Positions 1 to 6,782 are shown, numbered from the stretch's first letter. The stretch: 9,166 nt of DNA from an uncultured Chloroflexota bacterium (GCA_913031095.1 CAJWGH010000025.1:1-9166), one strand, 5' to 3'. Program-made: numbers and translations. The notes: generated from the letters alone by a model not told the origin.

Positions 1-119
1 CAGCGTACTCGAGCCTCAGAAATATGGCCCGTTGGTCCAAAGGGTCTCCCTCGGATAGTGACCTATGTCCCAGGGCGGTAGTATCTCTATAACCCTGGAT
101 AAACTTCGTTAAAGAGTTC

Positions 120-149
120 TTGGGACCAGAAGATCCAGACTGCTATACT
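120..149 (+). promoter_or_regulatory. Putative sigma70-type promoter with extended -10
   Basis: A -35-like TTGGGA (120-125) is followed after 18 bases by TATACT (144-149). A TG at 141-142 gives the extended -10 form TGCTATACT. It lies directly upstream of the zinc-ribbon/flavodoxin gene pair. The predicted transcription start, near 156, favours an ATG at 176 over the in-frame GTG at 152 as the first start. The call rests on pattern matching only. Confidence 0.5.
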
Positions 150-175
150 CCGTGCAACCTCATGGTGGCCATCAA

Positions 176-337
176 ATGATGGATATGAATGTTGTGATGC
201 GCGCGCTCTTCGTTCAGATCAACGCAAATAATACCTACGATCTGACTTGCGAGATCTGTGGCTCCACGATGATTGAGCGTAGCTGCAAGATCAAATGCCC
301 CAACTGCGGATTCACCCGCGATTGCTCAGACCCCTGA
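176..337 (+). CDS. Small zinc-ribbon protein, function unknown
   Basis: A protein of about 53 residues, probably cytoplasmic. The C-terminal half carries CEIC and CPNC knuckles plus two further cysteines (motifs CEICGSTM, CKIKCPNC and FTRDCSDP). This is a compact zinc-ribbon pattern, so it probably binds one zinc ion. I recognise the general CPxCG...CPNCGYxxDCSD style of short bacterial proteins but know no assigned function. The frame opens at a GTG at 152, but the promoter-like -10 at 144-149 makes that too early. ATG 176 (or 179) follows a weak GGTGG about 7 bases upstream. The stop overlaps the next gene's start as TGATG, so the two proteins are probably translated together. Cysteine spacing and this coupling argue for a real gene despite its size; role and exact start are uncertain. 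Confidence 0.7.
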   Translation: MMDMNVVMRALFVQINANNTYDLTCEICGSTMIERSCKIKCPNCGFTRDCSDP

Positions 338-843
338 TGCCGGTCTCCATCCTGGTCCTCTACGACCGCAAGAACTCGGCCATCGAAGACTTGGCGCGGG
401 CTGCTGCCACAGGCGTTGAGATATCCGGGGCCACCGTTTCTCTAAAACGCATCACAGAAGCGTCCCGGGCAGACTTGCTGGCCTCCGATGGCTTGCTGCT
501 GGGTTCTCCTAACTGGAGCGGCATCACCGGATCGCTGAAATCGTGGTTAGACGACCAAGGCGACCTCTGGGAAGACAGGTCTCTGGGCGGAAAACCTGCA
601 GCTGCTTTCACCTCCGGTTCCGGCCAACACTCCGGCCTCGAAATTACCTTGTTGCAGATTATCCACTGGATGCTGGCCTGCGGCATGGTAATAGTCGGAC
701 TGCCCTGGGGCGAGCACATGAAGAACTCTGGGTCGTACTACGGGGCTACGGCAGTAGGGCAGGTGACCGACGAAGACCTGGCCCAGGCCAGGGAGCTGGG
801 TGCCCGCCTAGCGTCGGTCGCCACTAACCTATCTGTGAGTTAA
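337..843 (+). CDS. Flavodoxin-fold, WrbA-like flavoprotein
   Basis: A 168-residue cytoplasmic protein of the flavodoxin/NADPH-dependent FMN reductase fold, closest in motifs to WrbA (NAD(P)H:quinone oxidoreductase type IV). The N-terminus gives beta strand 1 and a phosphate-binding loop (SILVLYDRKNSAIEDLA, about 4-20). Residues 52-60 carry GLLLGSPNW, and 66-78 SLKSWLDDQGDLW matches the WrbA segment around FLDQTGGLW. Residues 90-105 AFTSGSGQHSGLEITL and 115-124 CGMVIVGLPW are also WrbA-like. Such proteins bind FMN and usually reduce quinones by two electrons; the substrate here is unknown. WrbA is usually near 200 residues, so this is a short version. The ATG at 337 overlaps the previous stop (TGATG) and has no Shine-Dalgarno of its own, suggesting translational coupling. 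An upstream in-frame ATG at 295 lies inside the zinc-ribbon gene and would add residues before strand 1, so I rejected it. Confidence 0.85.
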   Translation: MPVSILVLYDRKNSAIEDLARAAATGVEISGATVSLKRITEASRADLLASDGLLLGSPNWSGITGSLKSWLDDQGDLWEDRSLGGKPAAAFTSGSGQHSGLEITLLQIIHWMLACGMVIVGLPWGEHMKNSGSYYGATAVGQVTDEDLAQARELGARLASVATNLSVS

Positions 844-930
844 ACGGGACTAAACACGCCGACCAGATATCTACGTGATCCTTCCGCAAAAGAAGAATGG
901 TCTGCCAAGGTCTAGGGTGGAAGATTCTTA

Positions 931-943
931 GCCGAACTTCGGC
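931..943. terminator. Weak hairpin in the convergent gap
   Basis: GCCGAACTTCGGC is a perfect short palindrome (6+1+6) in the 150-base gap between the convergent flavoprotein and ThyX-like genes. The usable stem is only about 5 bp and neither side has a clear T tract, so termination in either direction is only a suggestion. Nothing else is visible in 844-993. Confidence 0.25.
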
Positions 944-993
944 CTTCACAGCGATAACAGTCTTTCAACAAGCGCCAACAATTCAAAAAGAAA

Positions 994-2463
994 CTAACTC
1001 GCGACGGAGTGTGGCCACCACTCCGGGTAGTTCCGGAGCTTCATATGACGGAAGAACTGAGGTTGTACTTCCACCGCCAGGCGCATGGCGTCCGTCATAG
1101 GTTCCCGGATAGAGAAATGGGCTTCGTCTGATGTCCTCAACTTGAAGAGATGGTAGCACTCTCGCAGGTTCATCTTGGTCAGCACTCGCCGGTTATGAGC
1201 GTGGGTTACCAGATACTGGGCCGCCACGGGCGACACTTCTCTCACCTTCCAGTAAGCCTCTTCCGCTGGACCCACCGTTTCCTCAAACTCTGATTCCAGG
1301 CCTGCCTGGGCCACCACCTTAGGAATCCGGTATCCGTGGGCCACTGTCAACGGCTGGGGCAGGTAAGTCATCATCCGGTGTCGTTTAAACTCCCGGTACG
1401 CGCCGTAGTCCATCAGGAACTCAAAGCTGTAGTCCACTACTTCGAACTCTCGCAAAGGAGCGTCGTGAGGGCCCAAGCCGGCAATGCTCTCGTCGATGAT
1501 TGCCTGCCGAGGCTCAGGGCCCAGGTCTTCGGCACACTTCCAGACCTGGTCGTAGGACAGGTTGGAGTACCGGTAGAGTAGCGCCGCCACCAGTTTTTCT
1601 TCGCCCATCCGGTCCCAGTGCACCAAACGGACTTCGGGATCACCATCGCTGGTCGACCTAGGTGGGTCATCGGGAAACCCGGCCCCACGGGCCTGGTCTA
1701 GCTGTACACCAGGCGCTTTGGCAAGATACTCAACCCGTTCAGCGTATTTGATCAGTGTTGGCGTAACCAGTTTGCCTTGCTCCCTAACTGCATCGCCCAG
1801 AGCTCGCTCTTCCATCACACCGGAAGAAGCCAGCTTAGCGATAGCATGCTCCAGCGTTCTGGCATTAGCCGTTACTCCGACGTTGGTCAAAGTGGCGGCC
1901 GGAAGCACCGCCCGGCAGTGGTCGGTTGCTATGCGGCTCAGCCGCCCATTGAATGCAGCGTCCCGCTCCGTTGCGATACGTGGAGTTGTCTCCTTGAGAT
2001 ACTCCATGCAGCCATCAATCAGATTGAAATACCCTTGAAAAAGGGCCTGGCAGGCCGTCTCGTATTCTTTCTTCAGGGCAGAGTAGCCGCCCAACTCCTG
2101 AGGAACATAGAAGTAGTCGGCAGGCATCACCTGATAGCGGGATGACTTCTCCGTGTAGGACGCCAGGCGGTTGTCTTCAAGGGCGTCGACTGCAAGCCGG
2201 GAAACATTCTCCACCGCGAGGTGCACTACCGCATGCTCAGCAACCGAACTGTGGCCGTAACCGAGCACCCAACGCTCGTGGAAGTCAGCCGCTTTCTCCA
2301 GGCTGACCTTCTCGGCTATCTCGTCGAAGGCTTCGGGCCGGCGAGAGGTCATAGCGAACGCGACTGCGATTTGCTCTTCGCTGAGATCATGGGCATCCAG
2401 AGGATAGACGCGTCTGGGATAAAGCTGTCCGGTAGCCCCACTGTCCGGTTTCGGCTGGCTCAT
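994..2463 (-). CDS. Tandem two-domain ThyX-like protein
   Basis: A 489-residue protein built from two ThyX (FAD-dependent thymidylate synthase) homology regions; a standard ThyX is about 220-270 residues. ThyX methylates dUMP using methylenetetrahydrofolate, NADPH and FAD, as a homotetramer with shared active sites. First half: GHSSVAEH (about 70-77), DNRLASYTEKSSRY (97-110), YFYVP, then NARTLEH (200-206) and AVREQ. Second half: GPHDAPLREFE (about 331-341), KRHRMMTYLPQP (360-371), then NLREC...FKLR...FSIRE (432-454). The ThyX signature RHRx7S is split: the first half keeps the Ser and the following RY but has DNR in place of RHR, while the second keeps RHR but lacks the Ser. ATG 2463 has GGGAG 12 bases upstream. 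Frame-open starts at 2484 and 2556 have no comparable site and give a poor N-terminus. It follows a hairpin terminator, so it is probably its own unit. Family is clear; enzymatic activity is not. Confidence 0.8.
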   Translation of the reverse strand: MSQPKPDSGATGQLYPRRVYPLDAHDLSEEQIAVAFAMTSRRPEAFDEIAEKVSLEKAADFHERWVLGYGHSSVAEHAVVHLAVENVSRLAVDALEDNRLASYTEKSSRYQVMPADYFYVPQELGGYSALKKEYETACQALFQGYFNLIDGCMEYLKETTPRIATERDAAFNGRLSRIATDHCRAVLPAATLTNVGVTANARTLEHAIAKLASSGVMEERALGDAVREQGKLVTPTLIKYAERVEYLAKAPGVQLDQARGAGFPDDPPRSTSDGDPEVRLVHWDRMGEEKLVAALLYRYSNLSYDQVWKCAEDLGPEPRQAIIDESIAGLGPHDAPLREFEVVDYSFEFLMDYGAYREFKRHRMMTYLPQPLTVAHGYRIPKVVAQAGLESEFEETVGPAEEAYWKVREVSPVAAQYLVTHAHNRRVLTKMNLRECYHLFKLRTSDEAHFSIREPMTDAMRLAVEVQPQFFRHMKLRNYPEWWPHSVAS

Positions 2464-2592
2464 TTGCGATTGAAACTCCCGCATTGGATTGGCAAAAAAG
2501 TTGCTTAGGCCATTTGCTCGGGTTCGGGCGCGACCGTCAAGGGCACCGAATCCCAATGTTATGTCAATTGTGGCTGTCTACCAGGTAATAAA

Positions 2593-2625
2593 CAAGGGTC
2601 TGGAATCAATGATTCCAGACCCTTG
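2593..2625 (-). terminator. Hairpin terminator after the ThDP enzyme gene
   Basis: A perfect inverted repeat of 16 bases per arm around one central base (left arm CAAGGGTCTGGAATCA), giving a stem of about 14 bp with a 5-base loop. It begins 19 bases past the stop of the acetolactate-synthase-like gene. Read on the minus strand it is followed by TTTATTACC, a modest T-rich tail. It separates that gene from the ThyX-like gene. Confidence 0.8.
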
Positions 2626-2644
2626 GTCGTAACTGAAAATTGCA

Positions 2645-4285
2645 CTAAGTCAGAGCACCAAACCCGTCTGGGGTCTGGACCTCGACCAGGTGGGTTTTCC
2701 CCGAGGCGATGGCGCTCTCAAGCGCTTTGCCCAGGTCGTTGACGTTGCTAACCTTGGTGCCTTCGAAACCGTAGGAATCGAACAACTTAACGAAGTCAGG
2801 GTTCACCAGGTCTGTGGCGAATCGGCGTTCCTCGCCGAAGCGGTCTCCCTGGAAGCCTTTCAGTACTCCCCAAGCGTTGTCGTTGAACATCAATATTACC
2901 GGGTGGATGCCGTACTGGGCACAAGTGGCCAGCTCCTGGAAATTGTACTGGAATCCACCATCACCGGTCACGCAGACCACGGGGCTTTGTGGCTTACCTA
3001 CTTTGGCCCCAATGGCGGCAGGGAAGGCGAACCCAAGCCCCAACCAGCCGTGGGGGTGCATGTAAGTCCTGGGCTCGTATATCTCCAGGCAACGGGTGGC
3101 CCGGCTGGCACCAACGGTGGGATCGAGCGAGAAAATGGTATTCCTTGGAGTGACAGACCGCACAGTCTCGAAGACCTTCAACTCGTTACTCCAGGTCTCT
3201 TCTAATCTGCTCCTAATATTGTTCTTGATGGACACTATGTCGTCCTCAAATGCCCTGCCTTTATGAACATCCTGGTTGCCGATTGCACTCAGCCACTGCT
3301 GAACCACAGCCTGGGAATTGGCGACGATGGGCACGGTGGCGGGGTAATTCTTGCCGATAGCCTCGCCATCCAATAGGACGTGGACTATGTCACCGGGCAT
3401 TTGTAGCCCGATTCCGGAAGTAGAGCGCTGGGGCATTATGGACCCCAATACGATCGCCAGATCACAGGTGCCCAGCCAGTCTTGGACTGGGTTCTCACCC
3501 CAGATGCGTTTGCCCATGATTTGGCCAACTGACTGGGGATGGTCCTCTGGAAACGCTCCCTTCGCACCGTCAGCGGTGACAACCGCCGCGCCCAGTTTCT
3601 CAGCCAATTCGACGATCTGCGGCGTGCCGCCCAATTGCTGGACTTCCTCGCCAACCAAGATGACGGGGCGCTTAGCTTTGAGGAGCATCTGCAGGGCTTT
3701 CTCGACCTGGTTAGGGTCGCCTTTGGGGATGTCCGGCTGCCGGGCTGTCAGCATCTCCACATCAGCTTCGGTGCCAAGCAGGTCAGTGGGTATCTCCAAT
3801 TCGATGGGTCTGGGTCTCCGAGTCTGGAACCGGTCAAAGGCCTCAGTGATGTTATCAGGAATAGACTCGACTTGGGGGATAGACGCGTTCCAGTCGGTGA
3901 CTGCCTCGAACATGCCCAGTTGATCCTTAGTCTCGTGGGTTGCCAGCTTACCGCTGCCGACAAATTCTTGCTCTACGTTGGTAGTGATCTCTAGGATAGG
4001 AGAACCGGAGAAATAGGCCTCGCCTATCGCTCCCATAGAGTCGGCCGCTCCGGGGCCGGTGCTGGTTATCAGAATGCCAGGCTTTCCGGTCGACCTGGCG
4101 TACCCATCGGCCATAAATCCGCAGCCCAACTCAAGACGGCCTCCCACAAAATTAAGGCTATCATGACTTCCAAAAAGAGAGTCAAACAGGTCAAGGTTGT
4201 GGATGGAGATGATTCCAAAAACAGTATCCACATCTTGGGCTTTGAGCGATTCTATAATGGCCTGACCACCGGTTAGTTTTGGCAA
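2645..4285 (-). CDS. Acetolactate-synthase-like ThDP-dependent enzyme
   Basis: A 546-residue cytoplasmic enzyme of the AHAS/pyruvate oxidase/benzoylformate decarboxylase superfamily, of the usual length. Domain order: N-terminal PYR domain (about 1-170) with RLELGCGFMADGYAR, where Glu52 is the likely glutamate activating the ThDP cofactor; central domain (about 190-340); C-terminal PP domain with GDG at 441-443 and NDN at 468-470, the ThDP/Mg2+ motif. His29 in IISIHNLDLF sits in the active-site loop where the superfamily varies. The residue before Glu52 is Leu, where acetolactate synthases commonly have His. That, with no regulatory subunit gene nearby, argues against a standard ilvB. These enzymes act on 2-oxoacids such as pyruvate; the substrate here cannot be read off. 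The start is TTG at 4285 with AAGGAG 6 bases upstream, and no better ATG exists. It lies 83 bases after the E2 stop with no hairpin between, so co-transcription is likely. Confidence 0.88.
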   Translation of the reverse strand: MPKLTGGQAIIESLKAQDVDTVFGIISIHNLDLFDSLFGSHDSLNFVGGRLELGCGFMADGYARSTGKPGILITSTGPGAADSMGAIGEAYFSGSPILEITTNVEQEFVGSGKLATHETKDQLGMFEAVTDWNASIPQVESIPDNITEAFDRFQTRRPRPIELEIPTDLLGTEADVEMLTARQPDIPKGDPNQVEKALQMLLKAKRPVILVGEEVQQLGGTPQIVELAEKLGAAVVTADGAKGAFPEDHPQSVGQIMGKRIWGENPVQDWLGTCDLAIVLGSIMPQRSTSGIGLQMPGDIVHVLLDGEAIGKNYPATVPIVANSQAVVQQWLSAIGNQDVHKGRAFEDDIVSIKNNIRSRLEETWSNELKVFETVRSVTPRNTIFSLDPTVGASRATRCLEIYEPRTYMHPHGWLGLGFAFPAAIGAKVGKPQSPVVCVTGDGGFQYNFQELATCAQYGIHPVILMFNDNAWGVLKGFQGDRFGEERRFATDLVNPDFVKLFDSYGFEGTKVSNVNDLGKALESAIASGKTHLVEVQTPDGFGALT

Positions 4286-4291
4286 TGTAAT

Positions 4292-4297
4292 CTCCTT
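4292..4297 (-). promoter_or_regulatory. Shine-Dalgarno fixing a TTG start
   Basis: AAGGAG on the minus strand, six bases before the TTG at 4285. It decides the start of the ThDP enzyme gene, which has no ATG at its N-terminus. Confidence 0.85.
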
Positions 4298-4368
4298 GTT
4301 TTGAGCAGTGAACGGTTAACCTGAAACGGCAGGGCGTTCGACCTGGCAAAAACTAAAATCTGAAAGCT

Positions 4369-5748
4369 TCATATGACTAGGCTGATCGGATTTTCCAGGA
4401 GTTTCTTAATCTCCACCAGGAACTGAGCAGCCTCTGATCCGTCCGCCACGCGGTGGTCGGTAGAGAGATTGGCCTTCATGATCTGGGCGATGGCTAGTTC
4501 GCCGTTGCGAACCACTGGCTGCTCTTTCACGGTGCCTACCGCCAGCACCGCTGCATGCGGTGGGAAAATAATGGCGGTGAAGCTCTCTATATCGAACATT
4601 CCGAGGTTGCTCACGCTGAATGTGGTACCGCTGTATTCATCATTGCGAAGGGTGCCGCTGTTGGCCCGAGCAACCAGGTCCCGGCTGGCAACGGCTATCT
4701 GTAGCAGGCTCTTGCCTTCGCAGCCATTGATTCCCGGCACGATCAGCCCCGATTCCAGTGCGATTGCGATGCCAACATTGATGGCGGAATTCATCTGTAG
4801 GTGGTCGTCACGGAAGAAAGAATTGAACTTGGGGTGACGACCTATGGCTATGGCCGAAGCTTTGACGATCAGGTCGTTGACACTAACCCTCCTCTCCGCG
4901 TCCAGTTCGTCATTCATGTCTCGCCGGAAGGACATCGCCTTAGTCATGTCGATATCTACAGAGACATAGAAGTGGGGCGCCTCGCGCTTGCTATCCACGG
5001 TGACTCTGGCGATGGCCTGGCGCATCCGTGATAGTTCCACATTCTCGGAGGACAATTCTGCAGAGTCGGCCACCAAACCGTCTGGCACTGGAGCGTGCCC
5101 TGGTACATCAATTTCAGTTATCCGACCTTCGGGGCCGGTACCGTTGAGAGAGGCTAAGTCGATCCCCCTTTCCTTGGCCAATCGCTTGGCCAGGGGGGAC
5201 GCCTTTATATATCCGTTGGCGACTACAGGAGCCGGTGTTGGAGCAGCTGCCGGAGTGCTCTGATCTGGGATGTCAGCTTCGGTAATTCGACCGCCTGGTC
5301 CGGTCCCGGTGACGGTCGACAGGTCTACTCCGCGCTCTTGTGCCAACCGGCGGGCCAGTGGTGATGCTCGAACTTCCCCAGCATCTTGGGGTGAAGCACC
5401 GGCCGGCTGTGGCGTCGGAACTTCGACCGAGGTCGGTGCTAGGCCTGCGGCTGATTCGTTAGAATCAGATATCGCAGCATCGGTCAGCAGTTCTTCTGGG
5501 ATGGCTTCGCCGGGTGCTGTGATCACTGCGATGAGCCCGCCGACCGGGATGGTCTCGCCTTCCTCCGCCACAATCTTGCCCATCACGCCGCCGGTGTACG
5601 CTTCGTACTCAACGGTTGCCTTGTCGGTCTCGATCTCGGCGATTACCTCGCCACGGATCACTTCTTCGCCTTCCTGCTTAAGCCAGCGGACCACCTTGCC
5701 TTCATGCATGTCGTAACCCATCTGGGGCATTACCATTGATGTGGCCAA
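4369..5748 (-). CDS. Dihydrolipoamide acyltransferase (E2 of a 2-oxoacid dehydrogenase complex)
   Basis: A 459-residue E2 core protein that passes acyl groups from a lipoyl arm to CoA. Residues 1-80 form one lipoyl domain with Lys43 in ETDKATVEYE as the lipoylation site. An Ala/Pro-rich linker follows, then two peripheral subunit-binding domains (about 126-160 and 181-215, 23 of 35 residues identical), another linker, and the acetyltransferase core (about 235-459). The core ends with LSTDHRVADG, whose His432 and Asp436 match the catalytic HxxxDG. Most bacterial E2s have one subunit-binding domain, so the duplication is unusual. The start is TTG at 5748 with AGGAGG 5 bases upstream; the ATGs at codons 5 and 7 are too far from that site. 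A promoter and terminator just upstream suggest it begins a unit with the ThDP enzyme gene. E3 lies upstream past korAB and no E1 is in view, so acyl specificity (pyruvate, branched-chain or other) is unknown. Confidence 0.93.
   Translation of the reverse strand: MATSMVMPQMGYDMHEGKVVRWLKQEGEEVIRGEVIAEIETDKATVEYEAYTGGVMGKIVAEEGETIPVGGLIAVITAPGEAIPEELLTDAAISDSNESAAGLAPTSVEVPTPQPAGASPQDAGEVRASPLARRLAQERGVDLSTVTGTGPGGRITEADIPDQSTPAAAPTPAPVVANGYIKASPLAKRLAKERGIDLASLNGTGPEGRITEIDVPGHAPVPDGLVADSAELSSENVELSRMRQAIARVTVDSKREAPHFYVSVDIDMTKAMSFRRDMNDELDAERRVSVNDLIVKASAIAIGRHPKFNSFFRDDHLQMNSAINVGIAIALESGLIVPGINGCEGKSLLQIAVASRDLVARANSGTLRNDEYSGTTFSVSNLGMFDIESFTAIIFPPHAAVLAVGTVKEQPVVRNGELAIAQIMKANLSTDHRVADGSEAAQFLVEIKKLLENPISLVI
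5104..5370 (-). repeat. Duplicated peripheral subunit-binding domain within E2
   Basis: Two coding copies, 5269-5370 (ASPLARRLAQERG...GTGPGGRITE) and 5104-5208 (ASPLAKRLAKERG...GTGPEGRITE), joined by an Ala/Pro linker. They agree at 23 of 35 residues, but codons have drifted considerably, so the duplication is not recent. Such domains dock E1 or E3. Confidence 0.85.
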
Positions 5749-5753
5749 GACCG

Positions 5754-5759
5754 CCTCCT
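5754..5759 (-). promoter_or_regulatory. Shine-Dalgarno fixing the TTG start of E2
   Basis: AGGAGG (preceded by T) on the minus strand, five bases before the TTG at 5748. It selects this codon over the downstream in-frame ATGs at codons 5 and 7. Confidence 0.85.
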
Positions 5760-5800
5760 AGACGAGCCTGGGTCTATCCGCCCTGGCCCGCGCTGGATAG

Positions 5801-5829
5801 ATATTAATGCACGGCAAGAAGAGGGGCAA
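5801..5829 (-). promoter_or_regulatory. Putative promoter for E2 and the ThDP enzyme
   Basis: Read on the minus strand, TTGCCC (5829-5824) is followed by exactly 17 bases and TAATAT (5806-5801), each matching 4 of 6 consensus positions. It sits just after the korB terminator hairpin, and the predicted leader before the E2 start is about 45 bases. Position supports it; the match itself is moderate. Confidence 0.45.
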
Positions 5830-5833
5830 CCAT

Positions 5834-5868
5834 AATAATGGGAGGGGACAGTGTCCCCTCCCATTATT
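5834..5868 (-). terminator. Hairpin terminator after korB
   Basis: A perfect inverted repeat with 17 bases per arm around one central base (left arm AATAATGGGAGGGGACA), GC-rich at the tip and AT-rich at the base. It starts 29 bases past the korB stop. On the minus strand the stem ends in CATTATT followed by ATGGTT, so the T tract is weak though the stem is very stable. It may be bidirectional or work by stabilising the korB message. Confidence 0.7.
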
Positions 5869-5897
5869 GGTTCATATCAGAGTTTAAACCTACCGGA

Positions 5898-6782
5898 TTA
5901 CATCATCCGGTTGATAATCTTCTGTGCCTCGTCCTTGTCCAGTCCTAATTGACGCCTGGACAATGGACCACCTTCTTTCAAAACCGGCTCAACGTCCTCT
6001 AAGGCGGCGCGATCACTTTCGAAAAAGACTCCCGTGTAGATGGTGTCACCGAAGACCATAGCCTTCTCGCAGGCTCGCTCCCAGTTGCTGGTGTCGTGTT
6101 CCTCGTCCTCCAGCTTCCTAACCCGTTCCTTAAAGAAGTCATGGGTATTGGTCAGGTTGAAGGTGACGCACGGGCTAAAGCAGTCGATTATCGAGAAACC
6201 CTTGTGCTGTATGCCTTTCTGAATCAACTCAGAAAGATGTCTTACATCTCCGCTGTAAGCGCGCGCAACATAAGTCGCGCCATTCATGATTGCCGAGGTC
6301 AATGGGTTTATTGGCTGTTCCACGTTACCGAAAGGGGTGCTCTTGGTGGTCATCCCCAGACTGCTAGTGGGTGATACCTGGCCGGTGGTCAGACCATATA
6401 TCTGGTTGTTCATAACGATATATGTCAAGTCGGTATTACGCCTGGCCGTGTGGGTGAAGTGGTTACCACCGATGCCGTAACCATCGCCGTCACCACCGGT
6501 AACTATCACGTTCATCTCATGATTGGCCATCTTAACGCCAGTGGCCATAGCCAGCGAACGGCCGTGGAGAGTGTGCATCCCATAGGTATTTATGTATCCT
6601 GGCAGATTGGAGGAGCACCCGATACCGCTTACGGTCATAATCTCATGGGGCCGGAATCCCAATTCCGCAACTGCACGCTGGATGGCGTTCAACACACCAA
6701 AGTCACCGCAGCCAGGACACCAGTCAGGATTCGACTTGCCCTTAAAGTCCGCAGGTCTAAGGTTTATCTCTGTAGTTGCCAT
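5898..6782 (-). CDS. korB: 2-oxoacid:ferredoxin oxidoreductase, beta subunit
   Basis: The 294-residue beta subunit, which binds ThDP and a [4Fe-4S] cluster. With KorA it oxidatively decarboxylates a 2-oxoacid (2-oxoglutarate or a relative) to acyl-CoA and CO2, reducing ferredoxin. WCPGCGDFG near the N-terminus supplies Cys22 and Cys25. Cys56 in GIGCSSNLPGY and Cys205 in FSPCVTFN are the likely remaining cluster ligands. GGDGDGYGIGGNHFTHTARRN followed by MNNQIYGLTTGQ is the ThDP/Mg2+ motif. Length is normal for two-subunit KorAB enzymes. The ATG has a GAGGTGA site about 5 bases upstream. It lies 56 bases after the korA stop, and a strong hairpin follows. The pairing with a fused KorA and no separate delta (2x[4Fe-4S]) subunit resembles the KorAB of aerobic bacteria such as Mycobacterium. 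Exact substrate is inferred, not seen. Confidence 0.92.
   Translation of the reverse strand: MATTEINLRPADFKGKSNPDWCPGCGDFGVLNAIQRAVAELGFRPHEIMTVSGIGCSSNLPGYINTYGMHTLHGRSLAMATGVKMANHEMNVIVTGGDGDGYGIGGNHFTHTARRNTDLTYIVMNNQIYGLTTGQVSPTSSLGMTTKSTPFGNVEQPINPLTSAIMNGATYVARAYSGDVRHLSELIQKGIQHKGFSIIDCFSPCVTFNLTNTHDFFKERVRKLEDEEHDTSNWERACEKAMVFGDTIYTGVFFESDRAALEDVEPVLKEGGPLSRRQLGLDKDEAQKIINRMM

Noticed and set aside
70..98. CCAGGG...CCCTGG inverted repeat near the left edge
   Set aside because: Only 6 bp with a 17-base loop; easily chance, and no tail or gene end to support a terminator.
897..1100. 67-codon plus-strand frame crossing the convergent gap
   Set aside because: It runs into the antisense of the ThyX-like 3' end, has no clear ribosome site and gives an unremarkable product.
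1718..2145. Two overlapping plus-strand open frames opposite the ThyX-like gene
   Set aside because: Both are antisense to well-matched ThyX-like coding sequence, they overlap each other in different frames, and the products match nothing I know.
2562..2567. Perfect TTGACA (minus strand) upstream of the ThyX-like gene
   Set aside because: No acceptable -10 lies 16-18 bases downstream, so I do not call a promoter there although one must exist nearby if the gene is a separate unit.
3351..3923. Long plus-strand open frame (190 codons) opposite the ThDP enzyme gene
   Set aside because: It lies wholly antisense to a gene with intact family motifs, its product is low in recognisable structure, and no Shine-Dalgarno was noted; a codon-bias shadow.
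5270..5716. Ser/Pro-rich plus-strand frame of 148 codons
   Set aside because: Antisense to the E2 lipoyl domain and linkers; its composition mirrors the Ala/Pro-rich linker codons of the real gene.
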